Below are positions 27,298 through 36,596 of a stretch of 64,000 bases of DNA, piece after piece (position 1 is the first letter of the stretch; every line of letters starts with the position of its first letter). Source of the stretch: GCA-1730015 sp964550655 (lineage in GTDB: Bacteria; Pseudomonadota; Gammaproteobacteria; Granulosicoccales; Granulosicoccaceae); the NCBI GenBank assembly GCA_964550655.1, contig CAZKAQ010000001.1, positions 1 through 64,000 on the forward strand. The letters run 5' to 3'. A model generated the notes under the pieces. It made no database searches, was not told where the DNA came from, and worked only from the letters and a program-made list of their open reading frames with translations. The translations under genes were made by a program, and so were the position numbers.

Positions 27298-27735
27298 CTA
27301 CTCAAGAAAACTTTTCAGCATCCATAGTGTCTTTTCATGGGTCTGAATGCGCGCAATCATCAGATCTTCAGATTCAGAATCATTTGCTTCTCCGGCACAG
27401 TCTCTGGCCGCCTTCAGGTCGACCAGCAATTTCTCATTGGCGCGCACCAGATGACGTACCATATCCTGAGCAGAGGAATCCTCGTCAATCTCTTCGATAC
27501 CCGCCATTTCAGCAAGTTTGGATAGACCGCCCGGTGCCAATGAACCCTTGGCGCGAATTCGTTCAGATATCTCATCAACGGCGATGAAAAGCTCGTTGTA
27601 TTGTTCTTCAAACGCCGTGTGCAACGAGAAGAAAGAAGGCCCGCGCACATTCCAGTGACACAGATGAGTTTGGCCAATCACGGCATAGGTGTCGGCGACA
27701 ACCAGCCGCAATGCGTCAATAATCGGTTCGTTCAT
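27298..27735 (-). CDS. Dps/ferritin-like protein
   Basis: 145-residue four-helix bundle of the Dps family: a dodecameric iron-storage and DNA-protection protein using H2O2 to oxidise Fe(II). The intersubunit ferroxidase motif is intact: CHWNVRGPSFFSLHTAFEEQY followed by VDEISERIRAKG, giving the His, His, Asp and Glu ligands. The N-terminus is very short and lacks a Lys-rich tail, so DNA binding through that tail is unlikely. No OxyR or Fur site is obvious upstream. Confidence 0.92.
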   Translation of the reverse strand: MNEPIIDALRLVVADTYAVIGQTHLCHWNVRGPSFFSLHTAFEEQYNELFIAVDEISERIRAKGSLAPGGLSKLAEMAGIEEIDEDSSAQDMVRHLVRANEKLLVDLKAARDCAGEANDSESEDLMIARIQTHEKTLWMLKSFLE

Positions 27736-28020
27736 TACTTTACCTTTTGTTTTTTGTGATTTCCTGGCGTCTGTAGTGCATCAGGCTTTGTAACATACCG
27801 ATAGCTGCAGAGACCGTCGCCCGCTCAGTCGGTTTTTACTTAGTTACCGGCGTGTTCCTGCAGGGCACCAACAGCAGTATGTTACCAACAAGTGTACTGT
27901 ATCAAATAAGGCGTGTGCAGATGAGAGCTTGTCATTTGTTTCGCCCCTGCTCAATTCAGATATAGGGCAAAGCTCGCAGACAATGTTAAATCAGTGTGGA
28001 CAATTTTGTGTCACTGGTTG

Positions 28021-28686
28021 TCACGACAAATCGAGGCCCATCTGCCAGAAATCAACTTCAAGGCGGGTTGCGGCGGAAAACACAACTGCCAACTCTGCAA
28101 CACGAGCTGGCGGAACATTTTCGCCAGCCTGATTTATCTTTGACTTGAATTCATTTGCAAAGCCTCGATAGTCAGTACTGACATACATATCTATCCACGA
28201 TTTATAATTATCTGTGGCGGATGAATTTGCGGCACGCAACTGCTCTGCCCAGGAGGCTGTTTCTGCATAACCGACCACGCATGGTGCAAGTGCAACGTAC
28301 AGATCAAGCAGATCACCCGCTAAACCGCGTTCCAGTACATACCGTGTGTAGGCCATATTGGCTGTTGACTCCGGCAGGTCTCTTAAATCACTGGCTGAAA
28401 TACCCCAGGCTTCGCAGTAGCTGATATGCAGTTTAAGCTCGGTGTTGACAATGGCTTCACAGGCCGTCAGTGCGAAACGGATGTCGTCTTCTTTTTGACT
28501 TTTAAAGACGGCCAGACCAAAAGCCCGCGCGAACTGCAATAAAAACAGGTAGTCCTGTAACAGATAATGTTTGAAGCTGGCCTCAGGCAGTGATCCATTC
28601 GCCAACTGCTCAATAAACGCGTGTTGCGTATACGCCTGCCAGTCAGATGCGCATCGCGATTTTAATTCGTTAAATAAGTCAGCCAT
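28021..28686 (-). CDS. tenA: Aminopyrimidine aminohydrolase TenA
   Basis: TenA-type thiaminase II: releases 4-amino-5-hydroxymethyl-2-methylpyrimidine from aminomethyl-pyrimidine breakdown products for thiamin salvage. The 221-residue helical protein has the family patches LLQDYLFLLQFARAF, EAIVNTELKLH and LAPCVVGYAE, whose cysteine matches the catalytic position of the cysteine-type (TenA_C) class. Its presence downstream of a thi operon with ThiXYZ fits the formylaminopyrimidine salvage route. Confidence 0.9.
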   Translation of the reverse strand: MADLFNELKSRCASDWQAYTQHAFIEQLANGSLPEASFKHYLLQDYLFLLQFARAFGLAVFKSQKEDDIRFALTACEAIVNTELKLHISYCEAWGISASDLRDLPESTANMAYTRYVLERGLAGDLLDLYVALAPCVVGYAETASWAEQLRAANSSATDNYKSWIDMYVSTDYRGFANEFKSKINQAGENVPPARVAELAVVFSAATRLEVDFWQMGLDLS

Positions 28687-28943
28687 TAGAGAGCTGCCCT
28701 CCGCTTGGTGAATAACCTGGTCAGATTATATTGGAAATCAATTACTGTTTTGACTGTTGATTGCCGATGTGGCTCGTCACGGGCTTCACACAGGTCTACA
28801 CTGGTAAATTTGCGTCGTCTGTGATCCGAAATTGTCGTTCTGAGCAGGCAAAATGCAGTCGAGCTTTATAGATCTGCGATTTCGGGCATGGGCAAAGCCA
28901 GTTTAAGGAACTTTACGTAAACATCTGCGACCGTTGTTGCTGC

Positions 28944-30266
28944 TTATTCGTTAATAAAACACAACTGCTTAAATTTGCCACGATAGTTGGCTACCTCAGC
29001 TGCCAGCTCCTCCGGCGTATCTGATACTAGTGCTTTTGCAAATAAGTCAGCCAGTGGTTTGCAATGCTCGATCTTTACACCAAAACGTACAATATCAGGT
29101 GTGCCGATTCTGATGCCGTTAAGATCACCTTCGACTGCTTCATCAGGCAAGCCAATACCGCACACTAAAAAGCCAGATTTTCGCAAACGTTTAGATGCTG
29201 CTTGTCCGCCACCGTATTGATGAGAACGCACAGCGAACTGGTGTGACTTGGTAGCGCCTTGCGCTGTATTGTAGATATCAATATTCAGATTTTGCAGCTC
29301 AGCTGATAATGTCTGTGATACCGCAATCATTGTTTTTGCATAGTCAGCGCCGTGATCGCGCCAGTCGAGCATACCCATCGCAAGAGCTGCTGACTTTGCT
29401 GCATCAAAGTTTGCTGTCATACCCGGAAAGGCGATAGCGTCTATTTTTTGCATCAGATCCTGGTCATTAGAGACGATGATGCCACCGGCCGGCCCACCGA
29501 GGCTCTTATAGGTGCTCATGGTCATCAGATGCGCGCCATGCTGTATCGGATTTTGCCATGCACCTCCGGCAATAATTCCACACTGATGTGCCGCATCAAA
29601 CATCAACTTCGCACCAACTTCATCGGCAACTTCCCGCACGTTCGCAACCGGGTGTGGCAATAGATTTAAACTGCCACCCAGTGTGATTAACGAAGGCTTT
29701 ACCTTTTTTGCCAGCTCTTTTAAACCATCAACGTCAACCGTAAAGCCCTCGACATCAACGGGTGCTTCATGGATTGATAAACCAAACAAGCCGGCACAGC
29801 CATCCGGATGATGTGTTACGTGACCACCGATACTGGCGGGAGGAACTATGATGGAATCTCCCGGTTTGCAGCACGCCATAAACGCGTAAAGATTTGCCAT
29901 GGCACCGGATGCAACTCGAACTTCTGCAAAGCGGGCATTGAACAGCTCTGCACATAACTCTGCCGCAATAACCTCGACTTCTTCTGTTGCTTCAAGACCG
30001 GTTTCGTATTTGTCTCCCGGGTAGCCAAGCGATGGACGTGTGGATAAGCCGCTCGAGAGTAATGCTTCAGCGCGCGGATTCATGACGTTGGCTGCCGGGT
30101 TCAGATTAAAGCACTCGCTTTCATGAATTGCTTTGTTGCGCTGCGCCAGATCTTCGATGTGATTTGCGAGTGCTTTGTTATCGGTTACCGATGTACGGGT
30201 TGCATACTCCTGCACCAGTTGTTCGGACGCCTTGGGAACCCATGGTCTTTTTGCGAGAGCTGTCAC
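28944..30266 (-). CDS. Serine hydroxymethyltransferase-like PLP enzyme
   Basis: 440-residue fold-type I PLP enzyme. The PLP lysine lies in MSTYKSLGGPAGG, parallel to TTTHKTLRGPRGG of SHMT. Other features are LGYPGDKYE near residue 80 and FDAAHQCGIIAGG. The sequence diverges from GlyA (no GNRYAEGYPGKRYYGG block), so a SHMT-related activity such as a beta-hydroxy or alpha-methyl amino acid aldolase is possible. Start is GTG at 30266, with AAGG 8 bases upstream. It sits between thiE and tenA on the same strand, but 170-bp and 257-bp gaps argue against a single tight operon. Confidence 0.82.
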   Translation of the reverse strand: MTALAKRPWVPKASEQLVQEYATRTSVTDNKALANHIEDLAQRNKAIHESECFNLNPAANVMNPRAEALLSSGLSTRPSLGYPGDKYETGLEATEEVEVIAAELCAELFNARFAEVRVASGAMANLYAFMACCKPGDSIIVPPASIGGHVTHHPDGCAGLFGLSIHEAPVDVEGFTVDVDGLKELAKKVKPSLITLGGSLNLLPHPVANVREVADEVGAKLMFDAAHQCGIIAGGAWQNPIQHGAHLMTMSTYKSLGGPAGGIIVSNDQDLMQKIDAIAFPGMTANFDAAKSAALAMGMLDWRDHGADYAKTMIAVSQTLSAELQNLNIDIYNTAQGATKSHQFAVRSHQYGGGQAASKRLRKSGFLVCGIGLPDEAVEGDLNGIRIGTPDIVRFGVKIEHCKPLADLFAKALVSDTPEELAAEVANYRGKFKQLCFINE

Positions 30267-30439
30267 TGGCTTGCCTTTACTGTCTTCAGTTGAAGGGGAA
30301 TGATTCTACCTGAGAGCAGGTATTCGCGGCAGTCATCTGCGCGACGGTGGCGGCCTCGCCTGAAACCGATTTTTTGATTGTCATATATGGTGAGCATCTG
30401 TATGCGATGCAGAGAGTGATGGGAGCTTAATAGCGAACA

Positions 30440-31096
30440 TCAGGCATTGGTGCTTTGTTCGCTACACTCCTGCAGCCACTGTGAGACTCTGGCAATTGGA
30501 TCCTGGTGCTGCAGTACATCAGTGACAACGCATGCGCTATCGGCTCCGTGAGCAAAGACACCTTCGACCCGTTCCGGCGTCAGGCCGCCGATAGCAACCA
30601 GCGGAATGTTACCAATGCGGGATTTCCAGCGCTGCAGCTTTTCCAGCCCCTGAGGCCGCCACTTCATTTTCTTGAGCAGAGTCTGATAGATCGGACCTAG
30701 TGCGATGTAGTCCGGATCATGATCAAGAGCGATTTGCAATTCACTGCTATCGTGTGTGCTGATACCGAGTTTCAGACCGTGTTGTCTAATGGTATTTATA
30801 TCTGCCTGTTGCAGATCCTCCTGTCCGAGATGAATGTAGTCGCAGCCTTCATCGATTGCAAGTTGCCAGAAATCGTTGATGATTAACTGACATGCGTATT
30901 CACTACACAGAGACTTGGCGAGCCGTATCTCTCGGCGTAGCTGATCTTCATCGGTGTCTTTAATACGCAACTGGACAGTTTTCAAACCCAGTGGCAGAAA
31001 GTCACGCAATAGCTCGGCTGAGTCAACGATCAGATAAAACGGTGCGATCTTCGATGCATCGTTGCCGTCTTTACTGTTTGGTTTGTCTGCTTGCAT
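30440..31096 (-). CDS. thiE: Thiamine-phosphate synthase
   Basis: Joins HMP-pyrophosphate and thiazole phosphate to give thiamin phosphate. The 218-residue TIM barrel shows LRIKD early, IHLGQEDL, LGISTHD, YIALGPIYQT and the phosphate-binding IPLVAIGGLTPERV. The family TKK in the seventh strand region is replaced by LLKKMKWRPQGLE, so one substrate loop is unusual. It is the last gene of the TPP-riboswitch operon, 8 bases after thiG. Confidence 0.93.
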   Translation of the reverse strand: MQADKPNSKDGNDASKIAPFYLIVDSAELLRDFLPLGLKTVQLRIKDTDEDQLRREIRLAKSLCSEYACQLIINDFWQLAIDEGCDYIHLGQEDLQQADINTIRQHGLKLGISTHDSSELQIALDHDPDYIALGPIYQTLLKKMKWRPQGLEKLQRWKSRIGNIPLVAIGGLTPERVEGVFAHGADSACVVTDVLQHQDPIARVSQWLQECSEQSTNA

Positions 31097-31104
31097 GATG
31101 GTTT

Positions 31105-31887
31105 CTATTGATTCCAGAATGGTGTGCCAACAACGGGTGTTGATGGTTCTGCCATGTCACGTGTCTCGATGATGCCTGCATCGAAGGCGCTGCGTCCGGC
31201 TTCTACTGCCTGTGCAAAAGCCCGTGCCATGGTGTCAGGCTGACCTGCTTTGGCGACGGCTGTGTTTAGCAGCACGGCGTCGTAACCCAGTTCCATGGCA
31301 CGGGCTGCGTCGGAGGGTTTACCTATTCCTGCGTCTATTATCAATGTGGCGTCATTGCTGAAGCGGGCTCGAAAAGATCGCAGTGAGTAGATGTCATTGA
31401 GTCCGCGTCCACTGCCTATCGGTGCACCCCATGGCATCAGTACCTGGCAACCGGCCTGTAAAAGTTTTTCGCCCACACTAAGATCATCGGTGGTGTAGGG
31501 GAATACCTGAAAGCCCTCGTCACTGAGTATCCGGGCCGCTTCCACCAGACCAAAGACGTCGGGTTGCAGAGAGTTGTCATCATGAATAACTTCAAGTTTT
31601 ATCCAGTTGGTTTTGAATAGTTCTCTTGCCATGTGTGCTGTAGTTACAGCTTCTTTGACGGTGCGACATCCGGCTGTGTTGGGCAGTACCTTTGTATTGC
31701 ATTGTTCAATCAGGGACCAGAAGGCTTGTCCCGATTTATTGGTGCTTGATTCGCGTCGCAGCGATACGGTCAGAATTTCTGTTCCTGAAGCAGCAACGGA
31801 GTCGAGCATTATTTTTGGTGAAGGATAACTCGCGGTACCGAGGAGTAACCTCGATTCAACGGTTGAATCGTACAACTTCAATGGCAT
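31105..31887 (-). CDS. thiG: Thiazole synthase
   Basis: Forms the thiazole phosphate carboxylate from deoxyxylulose 5-phosphate, dehydroglycine and ThiS thiocarboxylate. The 260-residue barrel has RLLLGTASYPS, LPNTAGC, the Schiff-base lysine in WIKLEVIHD, MPWGAPIGSG and IDAGIGKPSDAA. All family landmarks are present and the length is normal. It lies 4 bases after thiS and 8 bases before thiE. Confidence 0.96.
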   Translation of the reverse strand: MPLKLYDSTVESRLLLGTASYPSPKIMLDSVAASGTEILTVSLRRESSTNKSGQAFWSLIEQCNTKVLPNTAGCRTVKEAVTTAHMARELFKTNWIKLEVIHDDNSLQPDVFGLVEAARILSDEGFQVFPYTTDDLSVGEKLLQAGCQVLMPWGAPIGSGRGLNDIYSLRSFRARFSNDATLIIDAGIGKPSDAARAMELGYDAVLLNTAVAKAGQPDTMARAFAQAVEAGRSAFDAGIIETRDMAEPSTPVVGTPFWNQ

Positions 31888-31891
31888 GTAT

Positions 31892-32089
31892 TCATCCCCC
31901 TGACATCGGTGCGATGATTTCTACTGCGTCGTTTTCAGTCAGTAGTGTTTCAGCGCGGTTTTCAATAGCGACGAACTCGCCATTGACTGCAGTAGCTACT
32001 GCTTTTTGTTTGTGGCCTTCGATATTGAGCAACTCTTCGAGCGTGACGCATCGTGTTTCGAAGTCAATGCCATTAAGCTTGATTTTCAT
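31892..32089 (-). CDS. thiS: Sulfur carrier protein ThiS
   Basis: 65-residue ubiquitin-like sulfur carrier ending in the required Gly-Gly (APMSGG), which is adenylated and converted to a thiocarboxylate. The start overlaps the end of thiO by 17 bases, and thiG begins 4 bases after its stop. The activating enzyme ThiF is not in the window. Confidence 0.95.
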   Translation of the reverse strand: MKIKLNGIDFETRCVTLEELLNIEGHKQKAVATAVNGEFVAIENRAETLLTENDAVEIIAPMSGG

Positions 32090-33095
32090 CCATCACCTTT
32101 GAGTCGACGGTACCGTTGACTATAAAATCGACCGCTTTGTTGGCAAGTGCCGGGCCGCAAAGAAATCCATGCCGGAACAATCCGTTGACGTACAGTGTTT
32201 TACCGCGGCGACGCAAACGAGGCAGATTGTCAATGAACGCGGGTCGGGCATCAACACCGATTTCTACAATAGCAGCTTCTGCGAACGCCGGATGTACAGT
32301 AAAAGCCGCTGACAACAGTTCCATGATCGAACGCGCGCTGGCTCGATCGCGATCTTCATTTTCAAGCATGGTTGCTCCGACCATAAACATTTGATCTGCT
32401 CGCGGGACGATGTACAACGGGTAGCGTGGATGCAGCAACCGAACCGGTCGCGATAACGATACATCAGCGCTGTGAAGCAACAGCATTTCACCTTTGACGC
32501 CGCGTAAATCAGTCAGTCTGTCACGAGCACTTAGACCACGACAATCTATTCGCCAATCGACGTCACCGACATCATCCAGTGACTCTGTATCAAGCTTCGT
32601 TTTGGCTCGCAGTTCGACTTGTTCGTCTTCAAGTACTGATAATAAGTGTTGTAGTGCCACTCGCGGGTCAAGGTGTGCTTCCTGTGGATAAAACAATGCG
32701 CGGTCAAAATGTTCACCAAGATCAGGCTCAAGTGTTGTGATAGCGGCTTGTTCAAGGGCCTGCCATTGTTCGGTTCTTTCAGCAAACTGTTGTAAGTCCG
32801 GCAGATCGCGTGTTGTGGCAACCACCATGGAACCATTGCAGGTTAATCCTGCAGGATGTTCTGAATCGAATTCATGCTTCCAGAATTCAACACTCTGATG
32901 ACCCAGCTCGGCAATAAGTGGTTCGGCGCTCTCCATTTCACAATAGGGGGCCAGCATGCCGCCTGCCCACCATGAGCAACAGCTATCATCGATGCCGTGG
33001 CTGGCGGATACTAATTTTGTCTCGATACCTTGCCGTGCCAGTTGCACAGCACAACACAAGCCTGCGACACCTGCGCCGACGACTTCAACTTTCAT
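32073..33095 (-). CDS. thiO: Glycine oxidase ThiO
   Basis: FAD enzyme that oxidises glycine to dehydroglycine for ThiG under aerobic conditions. The 340-residue protein has the FAD motif VGAGVAGLCCAVQLARQG at the N-terminus, SWWAGGMLAPYCE, and the C-terminal NGLFRHGFLCGP typical of ThiO. It replaces ThiH, which is not seen here, implying aerobic thiazole synthesis. Confidence 0.93.
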   Translation of the reverse strand: MKVEVVGAGVAGLCCAVQLARQGIETKLVSASHGIDDSCCSWWAGGMLAPYCEMESAEPLIAELGHQSVEFWKHEFDSEHPAGLTCNGSMVVATTRDLPDLQQFAERTEQWQALEQAAITTLEPDLGEHFDRALFYPQEAHLDPRVALQHLLSVLEDEQVELRAKTKLDTESLDDVGDVDWRIDCRGLSARDRLTDLRGVKGEMLLLHSADVSLSRPVRLLHPRYPLYIVPRADQMFMVGATMLENEDRDRASARSIMELLSAAFTVHPAFAEAAIVEIGVDARPAFIDNLPRLRRRGKTLYVNGLFRHGFLCGPALANKAVDFIVNGTVDSKVMDENQA

Positions 33096-33128
33096 ATCAC
33101 AGTACCGAGCATATCAAGCTGCTTGATG

Positions 33129-34061
33129 TTATTCGACCACAATGGTGTAGTCGCTTAACGGTGGTACCTTGCTGATCAGTTCGCGTTCCAGCATAAACCG
33201 GGCAAAATTGTTGTATCGTCGGCTATCAAGGGCTGCAGGGCGCAACGCGAATCGACGCAGTGTGTCTTTCCAGGCGCGTTGATTGAGCTCATTGTCCAGC
33301 GTATCGCGATTGCTGAGTTTAAAAAGCTCCCAGGCGTCATCCGGATGATTAATTATATAGCTGGTGGCCTTCTCTATGGCATTGAGGAACTTACCGAGTG
33401 AGGCGTCGTTAGCACGATCGCTGTGAGTGACGAGAATCAGTTCATCAAACGACGGTACGCCTTCTTCTTCAGGATAAAAAGCTTTACCGGGTTTGCCTTC
33501 GATATCCATCTGGTTGAGTTCGAAGTTTCGATAAGCACCGATTACTGCGCTGACCTGACCGGTAATCAGTGATGGTGAAAGTGAGAAGTTTACATTAACC
33601 AGTTCAACATCATCCAGTGACAAGCCATGGGTGTTGAGCATTGTGCCCAGTAAAGCTTCTTCGAAACCGCCTACTGAAAACCCCACTTTATGACCTTTAA
33701 GATCTGCGATGGATTTGATTGGACCGTCTTTTAATACCACCAGTGAATTCAATGGCGTTGAGATCAGTGTGCCGAAGCGAGTCAATGGCAAGCCCTGATC
33801 GACTTGTGCATGTAACTGCGGTTGGTAGGAAATTGCAATATCGGCTTTGCGGGCAGCCACAAGTTTGGGTGGCAGACTGGGGTCGGCCGGCTCGATCATT
33901 TCAACCTCGAGACCCTCGTCTGTGAAATATCCGAGTCGATCAGCGATTATCAGTTGAGCATGATCCGGATTGATAAACCAGTCCAGCAGCACAGTCAGTT
34001 TTTCAGCCGCCAGTACGGATTGGCTTACTGACAAAGCAAGTGCAAAAAATAATATACGCAT
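33129..34061 (-). CDS. thiY: ABC transporter substrate-binding protein, ThiY (NMT1) type
   Basis: 310-residue periplasmic protein with a cleavable signal peptide (first 18 residues ending VLAAEK). The NMT1/THI5-like domain starts LTVLLDWFINPDHAQLIIADRLGYF, matching formylaminopyrimidine-binding ThiY. It probably binds HMP or its formylamino precursor and delivers it to ThiXZ. The gap to thiX upstream is 7 bases. The ligand is inferred from the operon and family. Confidence 0.9.
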   Translation of the reverse strand: MRILFFALALSVSQSVLAAEKLTVLLDWFINPDHAQLIIADRLGYFTDEGLEVEMIEPADPSLPPKLVAARKADIAISYQPQLHAQVDQGLPLTRFGTLISTPLNSLVVLKDGPIKSIADLKGHKVGFSVGGFEEALLGTMLNTHGLSLDDVELVNVNFSLSPSLITGQVSAVIGAYRNFELNQMDIEGKPGKAFYPEEEGVPSFDELILVTHSDRANDASLGKFLNAIEKATSYIINHPDDAWELFKLSNRDTLDNELNQRAWKDTLRRFALRPAALDSRRYNNFARFMLERELISKVPPLSDYTIVVE

Positions 34062-34068
34062 AGTGTCC

Positions 34069-34875
34069 TCAGGATAATTGTTGTGAACGTGTGGAATCTA
34101 TTTGCCAGAAAAGCAGAGCATCAAGGCATCGATTAACCAGCCAGTACAAGGTGATGGCAAGTATGGCAAGAACAAACAGGGCCGCGAACATCATGTCTGT
34201 TTGCATGCGGCCATTGGCATTGAGCATCACAAAGCCAAGCCCCTGACTGGAACCGACCCACTCACCGATTACTGCACCAATAGGCGCTACTGACGTGGCG
34301 ACACGTATACCTGATGCAATAGAAGGAAGTGCCGCCGGTAGGCGAATGTGACGAATGACAGACAGTCGGCCTGCCTGCATGACGTGTGCAATGTCGAGCC
34401 AGTCGCTGGTGGTATGACGTAAGCCATCGAACGCAGCTGCTGTGACAGGAAAGTATATGATCAGTGTGGCCATGGCGATCTTCGATGCCATGCCATAGCC
34501 GAGCCAGAGTGTCAGGAGCGGTGCCAGAGCAAATACCGGAATAGCCTGGCTGATCACCAGCACTGGAAATACCCAGCGTCTAACACCTTGAAAGGCGGTC
34601 ATAATCAAAGCGCTGAGAAGTCCAAGCACACAGCCAAGTGTCAGCCCGGCCAGAATTTCGATGAGTGTTACACCTGCGTGCCTGAGCAGATAAGCCGGTT
34701 GGGAAAACAGAGTTTCGATAACCTGAAGTGGCGCCGGCAGAATGAACGCCGGTGTATCGCTGAGCGTGACAACAAGTTGCCACAGTAAAAGCAGACCCGT
34801 AGTGGTAATCACAACTTGTAGCAACTGGCGACTCTTTGAGGCAGGCTTTGTTGCTTCGATGACAGTATCAGACAT
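34069..34875 (-). CDS. thiX: ABC transporter permease, ThiX type
   Basis: 268-residue inner-membrane protein with about six hydrophobic segments and the ATPase-coupling loop HIRLPAALPSIASGIRVA (EAA-like). Member of the BPD_transp_1 family used for nitrate/sulfonate/HMP uptake; the HMP-precursor role follows from the riboswitch operon. Two bases separate it from thiZ. Confidence 0.9.
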   Translation of the reverse strand: MSDTVIEATKPASKSRQLLQVVITTTGLLLLWQLVVTLSDTPAFILPAPLQVIETLFSQPAYLLRHAGVTLIEILAGLTLGCVLGLLSALIMTAFQGVRRWVFPVLVISQAIPVFALAPLLTLWLGYGMASKIAMATLIIYFPVTAAAFDGLRHTTSDWLDIAHVMQAGRLSVIRHIRLPAALPSIASGIRVATSVAPIGAVIGEWVGSSQGLGFVMLNANGRMQTDMMFAALFVLAILAITLYWLVNRCLDALLFWQIDSTRSQQLS

Positions 34876-34877
34876 AC

Positions 34878-35663
34878 TTAGAGTGCCTGCCAGATACGTT
34901 GTTGCCAGAGTAGAGTCTGTTCATCGTCAACAGCTCTGGGCGAGGCTGAGTCAGGCTGCAGGATCGTCGGCTTTGATGGATCATGCTGCGAGAGCACAAT
35001 CAACTGATGGCCCAGTCTGGCTGCCTCCAGCGGGTCGTGAGTTACCAGCACTACAGTACGGTGTTGCAAAAGCTCAACGGCGATATCCTGTAACTCAACC
35101 CGGGTGATAGCATCCAGTCGAGAGAACGGTTCATCCATCAGCACAACCGGCTTGTCTTCCATGAGTGTGCGCAGCAGGGCAACACGTTGACGCATACCGC
35201 CAGACAGGGTTGCAGGCAGATCAGATGCCCTTGTATCGAGTTGCAGACGTTGCAGTAAGCCAAGTGCTTTTTGATAAGTACCATCTGACCGGGTGCCACG
35301 CAGGCGATGTCCCAGCTGAATGTTATCAATAACAGACAGCCAGGGTAGTAAGCCGTCATCTTGTGACATATAGGTGATCTGCCCTTGCAGATCACTGCCA
35401 TCGCTTGAGGTTATGCTGCCCTTATCAGGTTTGAGCAAGCCTGCAATAAGACGCAACAGAGATGTTTTACCTGCACCACTTTGACCGAGTATGCAGCTCC
35501 AAAGTCCTGCCGGCAGGTTGATATTGAAATCAGTAAAAAGGCACTGGCTGCCAAGGGTCAGATCAAGTTTGTTTACTGTAATGCCGATAGCAGAGCGCGC
35601 AACGCTACCATTGTGTTGGTTGCGCTCAGACACAGGAACTGCATGCTGGTCGTTGTGTTGCAT
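34878..35663 (-). CDS. thiZ: ABC transporter ATP-binding protein, ThiZ type
   Basis: 261-residue ABC ATPase energising ThiXY. Walker A GQSGAGKTS, Q-loop TYMSQDDGLLPW, signature LSGGMRQRV, Walker B VVLMDEPFSRLD and switch His in LVTHDPLEA are all intact. Subfamily resembles TauB/SsuB-type importers; the pyrimidine substrate is inferred from context. It is the second gene of the operon, 14 bases after thiD. Confidence 0.9.
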   Translation of the reverse strand: MQHNDQHAVPVSERNQHNGSVARSAIGITVNKLDLTLGSQCLFTDFNINLPAGLWSCILGQSGAGKTSLLRLIAGLLKPDKGSITSSDGSDLQGQITYMSQDDGLLPWLSVIDNIQLGHRLRGTRSDGTYQKALGLLQRLQLDTRASDLPATLSGGMRQRVALLRTLMEDKPVVLMDEPFSRLDAITRVELQDIAVELLQHRTVVLVTHDPLEAARLGHQLIVLSQHDPSKPTILQPDSASPRAVDDEQTLLWQQRIWQAL

Positions 35664-35677
35664 TCAACAATGACACA

Positions 35678-36508
35678 TCAGTGTGATGACCATTGCGCAT
35701 GGAAATGATGCACCGGACCATGCCCATCGCCAATCGTGAGTTGATCGCTGGCTTTGATCGCCGTGTGCAGGTAACTGCCGGCGGCTGACACTGCCTGTTT
35801 TAAATCAAGGCCGCTGGCCATACCTGCACAGATTGCCGAAGACAGAGTGCAGCCGGTACCGTGAGTGTTGCGAGTTTCTATTCTTGGATACTCAAAACGC
35901 TCGATTTCATTATTGTAAAGCAGCAGATCGACGCATTGATCGCCAGTCAGATGTCCGCCTTTCATTAGTACTGCGTCACATCCCAAAGCCAATAAGGCCT
36001 TACCCTGATCGGTCATCATCGATTCGTTTTGAGCTTCTTCCGTCGCTAACAATATGGCAGCTTCGGGTAGATTCGGTGTGATGACACTGGCGACAGGAAA
36101 CAGCAACTCTACCAGTGCTTTGTGTGCTTCAGGCTGCAGTAGTACATCACCACTCTTTGCAACCATCACCGGGTCAAGTACTACCGGAATATGCGGGTAT
36201 TGTTTAAGTCCTGCAGCGACTGCCTGTATAACCTCAACCTGGCTCAGCATACCGATTTTTATCGCTTTGACTGAAAGGTCCGACAATACAGCATCGATTT
36301 GTCTGCCAATGAACGCTGGTGATACATCTTCAATAGCGGTTACCGACACCGTGTTTTGTGCCGTCAATGCCGTAATCACCGAAGCACCATAGACACCGAG
36401 TGCACTAAAAGTCTTGAGGTCGGCTTGTATGCCGGCACCACCGCCGGAGTCTGATCCCGCAATGGTCAGTGCGATAGGTGTTTGGGTGGTATCGCTTGGT
36501 AAAACCAT
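35678..36508 (-). CDS. thiD: Hydroxymethylpyrimidine/phosphomethylpyrimidine kinase
   Basis: Phosphorylates HMP and HMP-phosphate to HMP-pyrophosphate. The 276-residue ribokinase-fold protein has LTIAGSDSGGGAGIQADLKTF (substrate site), ALTAQNT, VMVAKSGD and the anion-hole/catalytic TRNTHGTGCTLSSAI. Start at ATG 36508 because GGAG is 7 bases upstream; a longer frame lacks support. First gene of the operon, directly downstream of the TPP riboswitch. Confidence 0.95.
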   Translation of the reverse strand: MVLPSDTTQTPIALTIAGSDSGGGAGIQADLKTFSALGVYGASVITALTAQNTVSVTAIEDVSPAFIGRQIDAVLSDLSVKAIKIGMLSQVEVIQAVAAGLKQYPHIPVVLDPVMVAKSGDVLLQPEAHKALVELLFPVASVITPNLPEAAILLATEEAQNESMMTDQGKALLALGCDAVLMKGGHLTGDQCVDLLLYNNEIERFEYPRIETRNTHGTGCTLSSAICAGMASGLDLKQAVSAAGSYLHTAIKASDQLTIGDGHGPVHHFHAQWSSH

Positions 36509-36596
36509 GGTTAATCTCCATGGCGGCAACTGGTTTCGGGATGTCGCCGGGCACGCATTGCAGAATCAGTTGCTGACTCGATGCCCTCTAGCTTGA

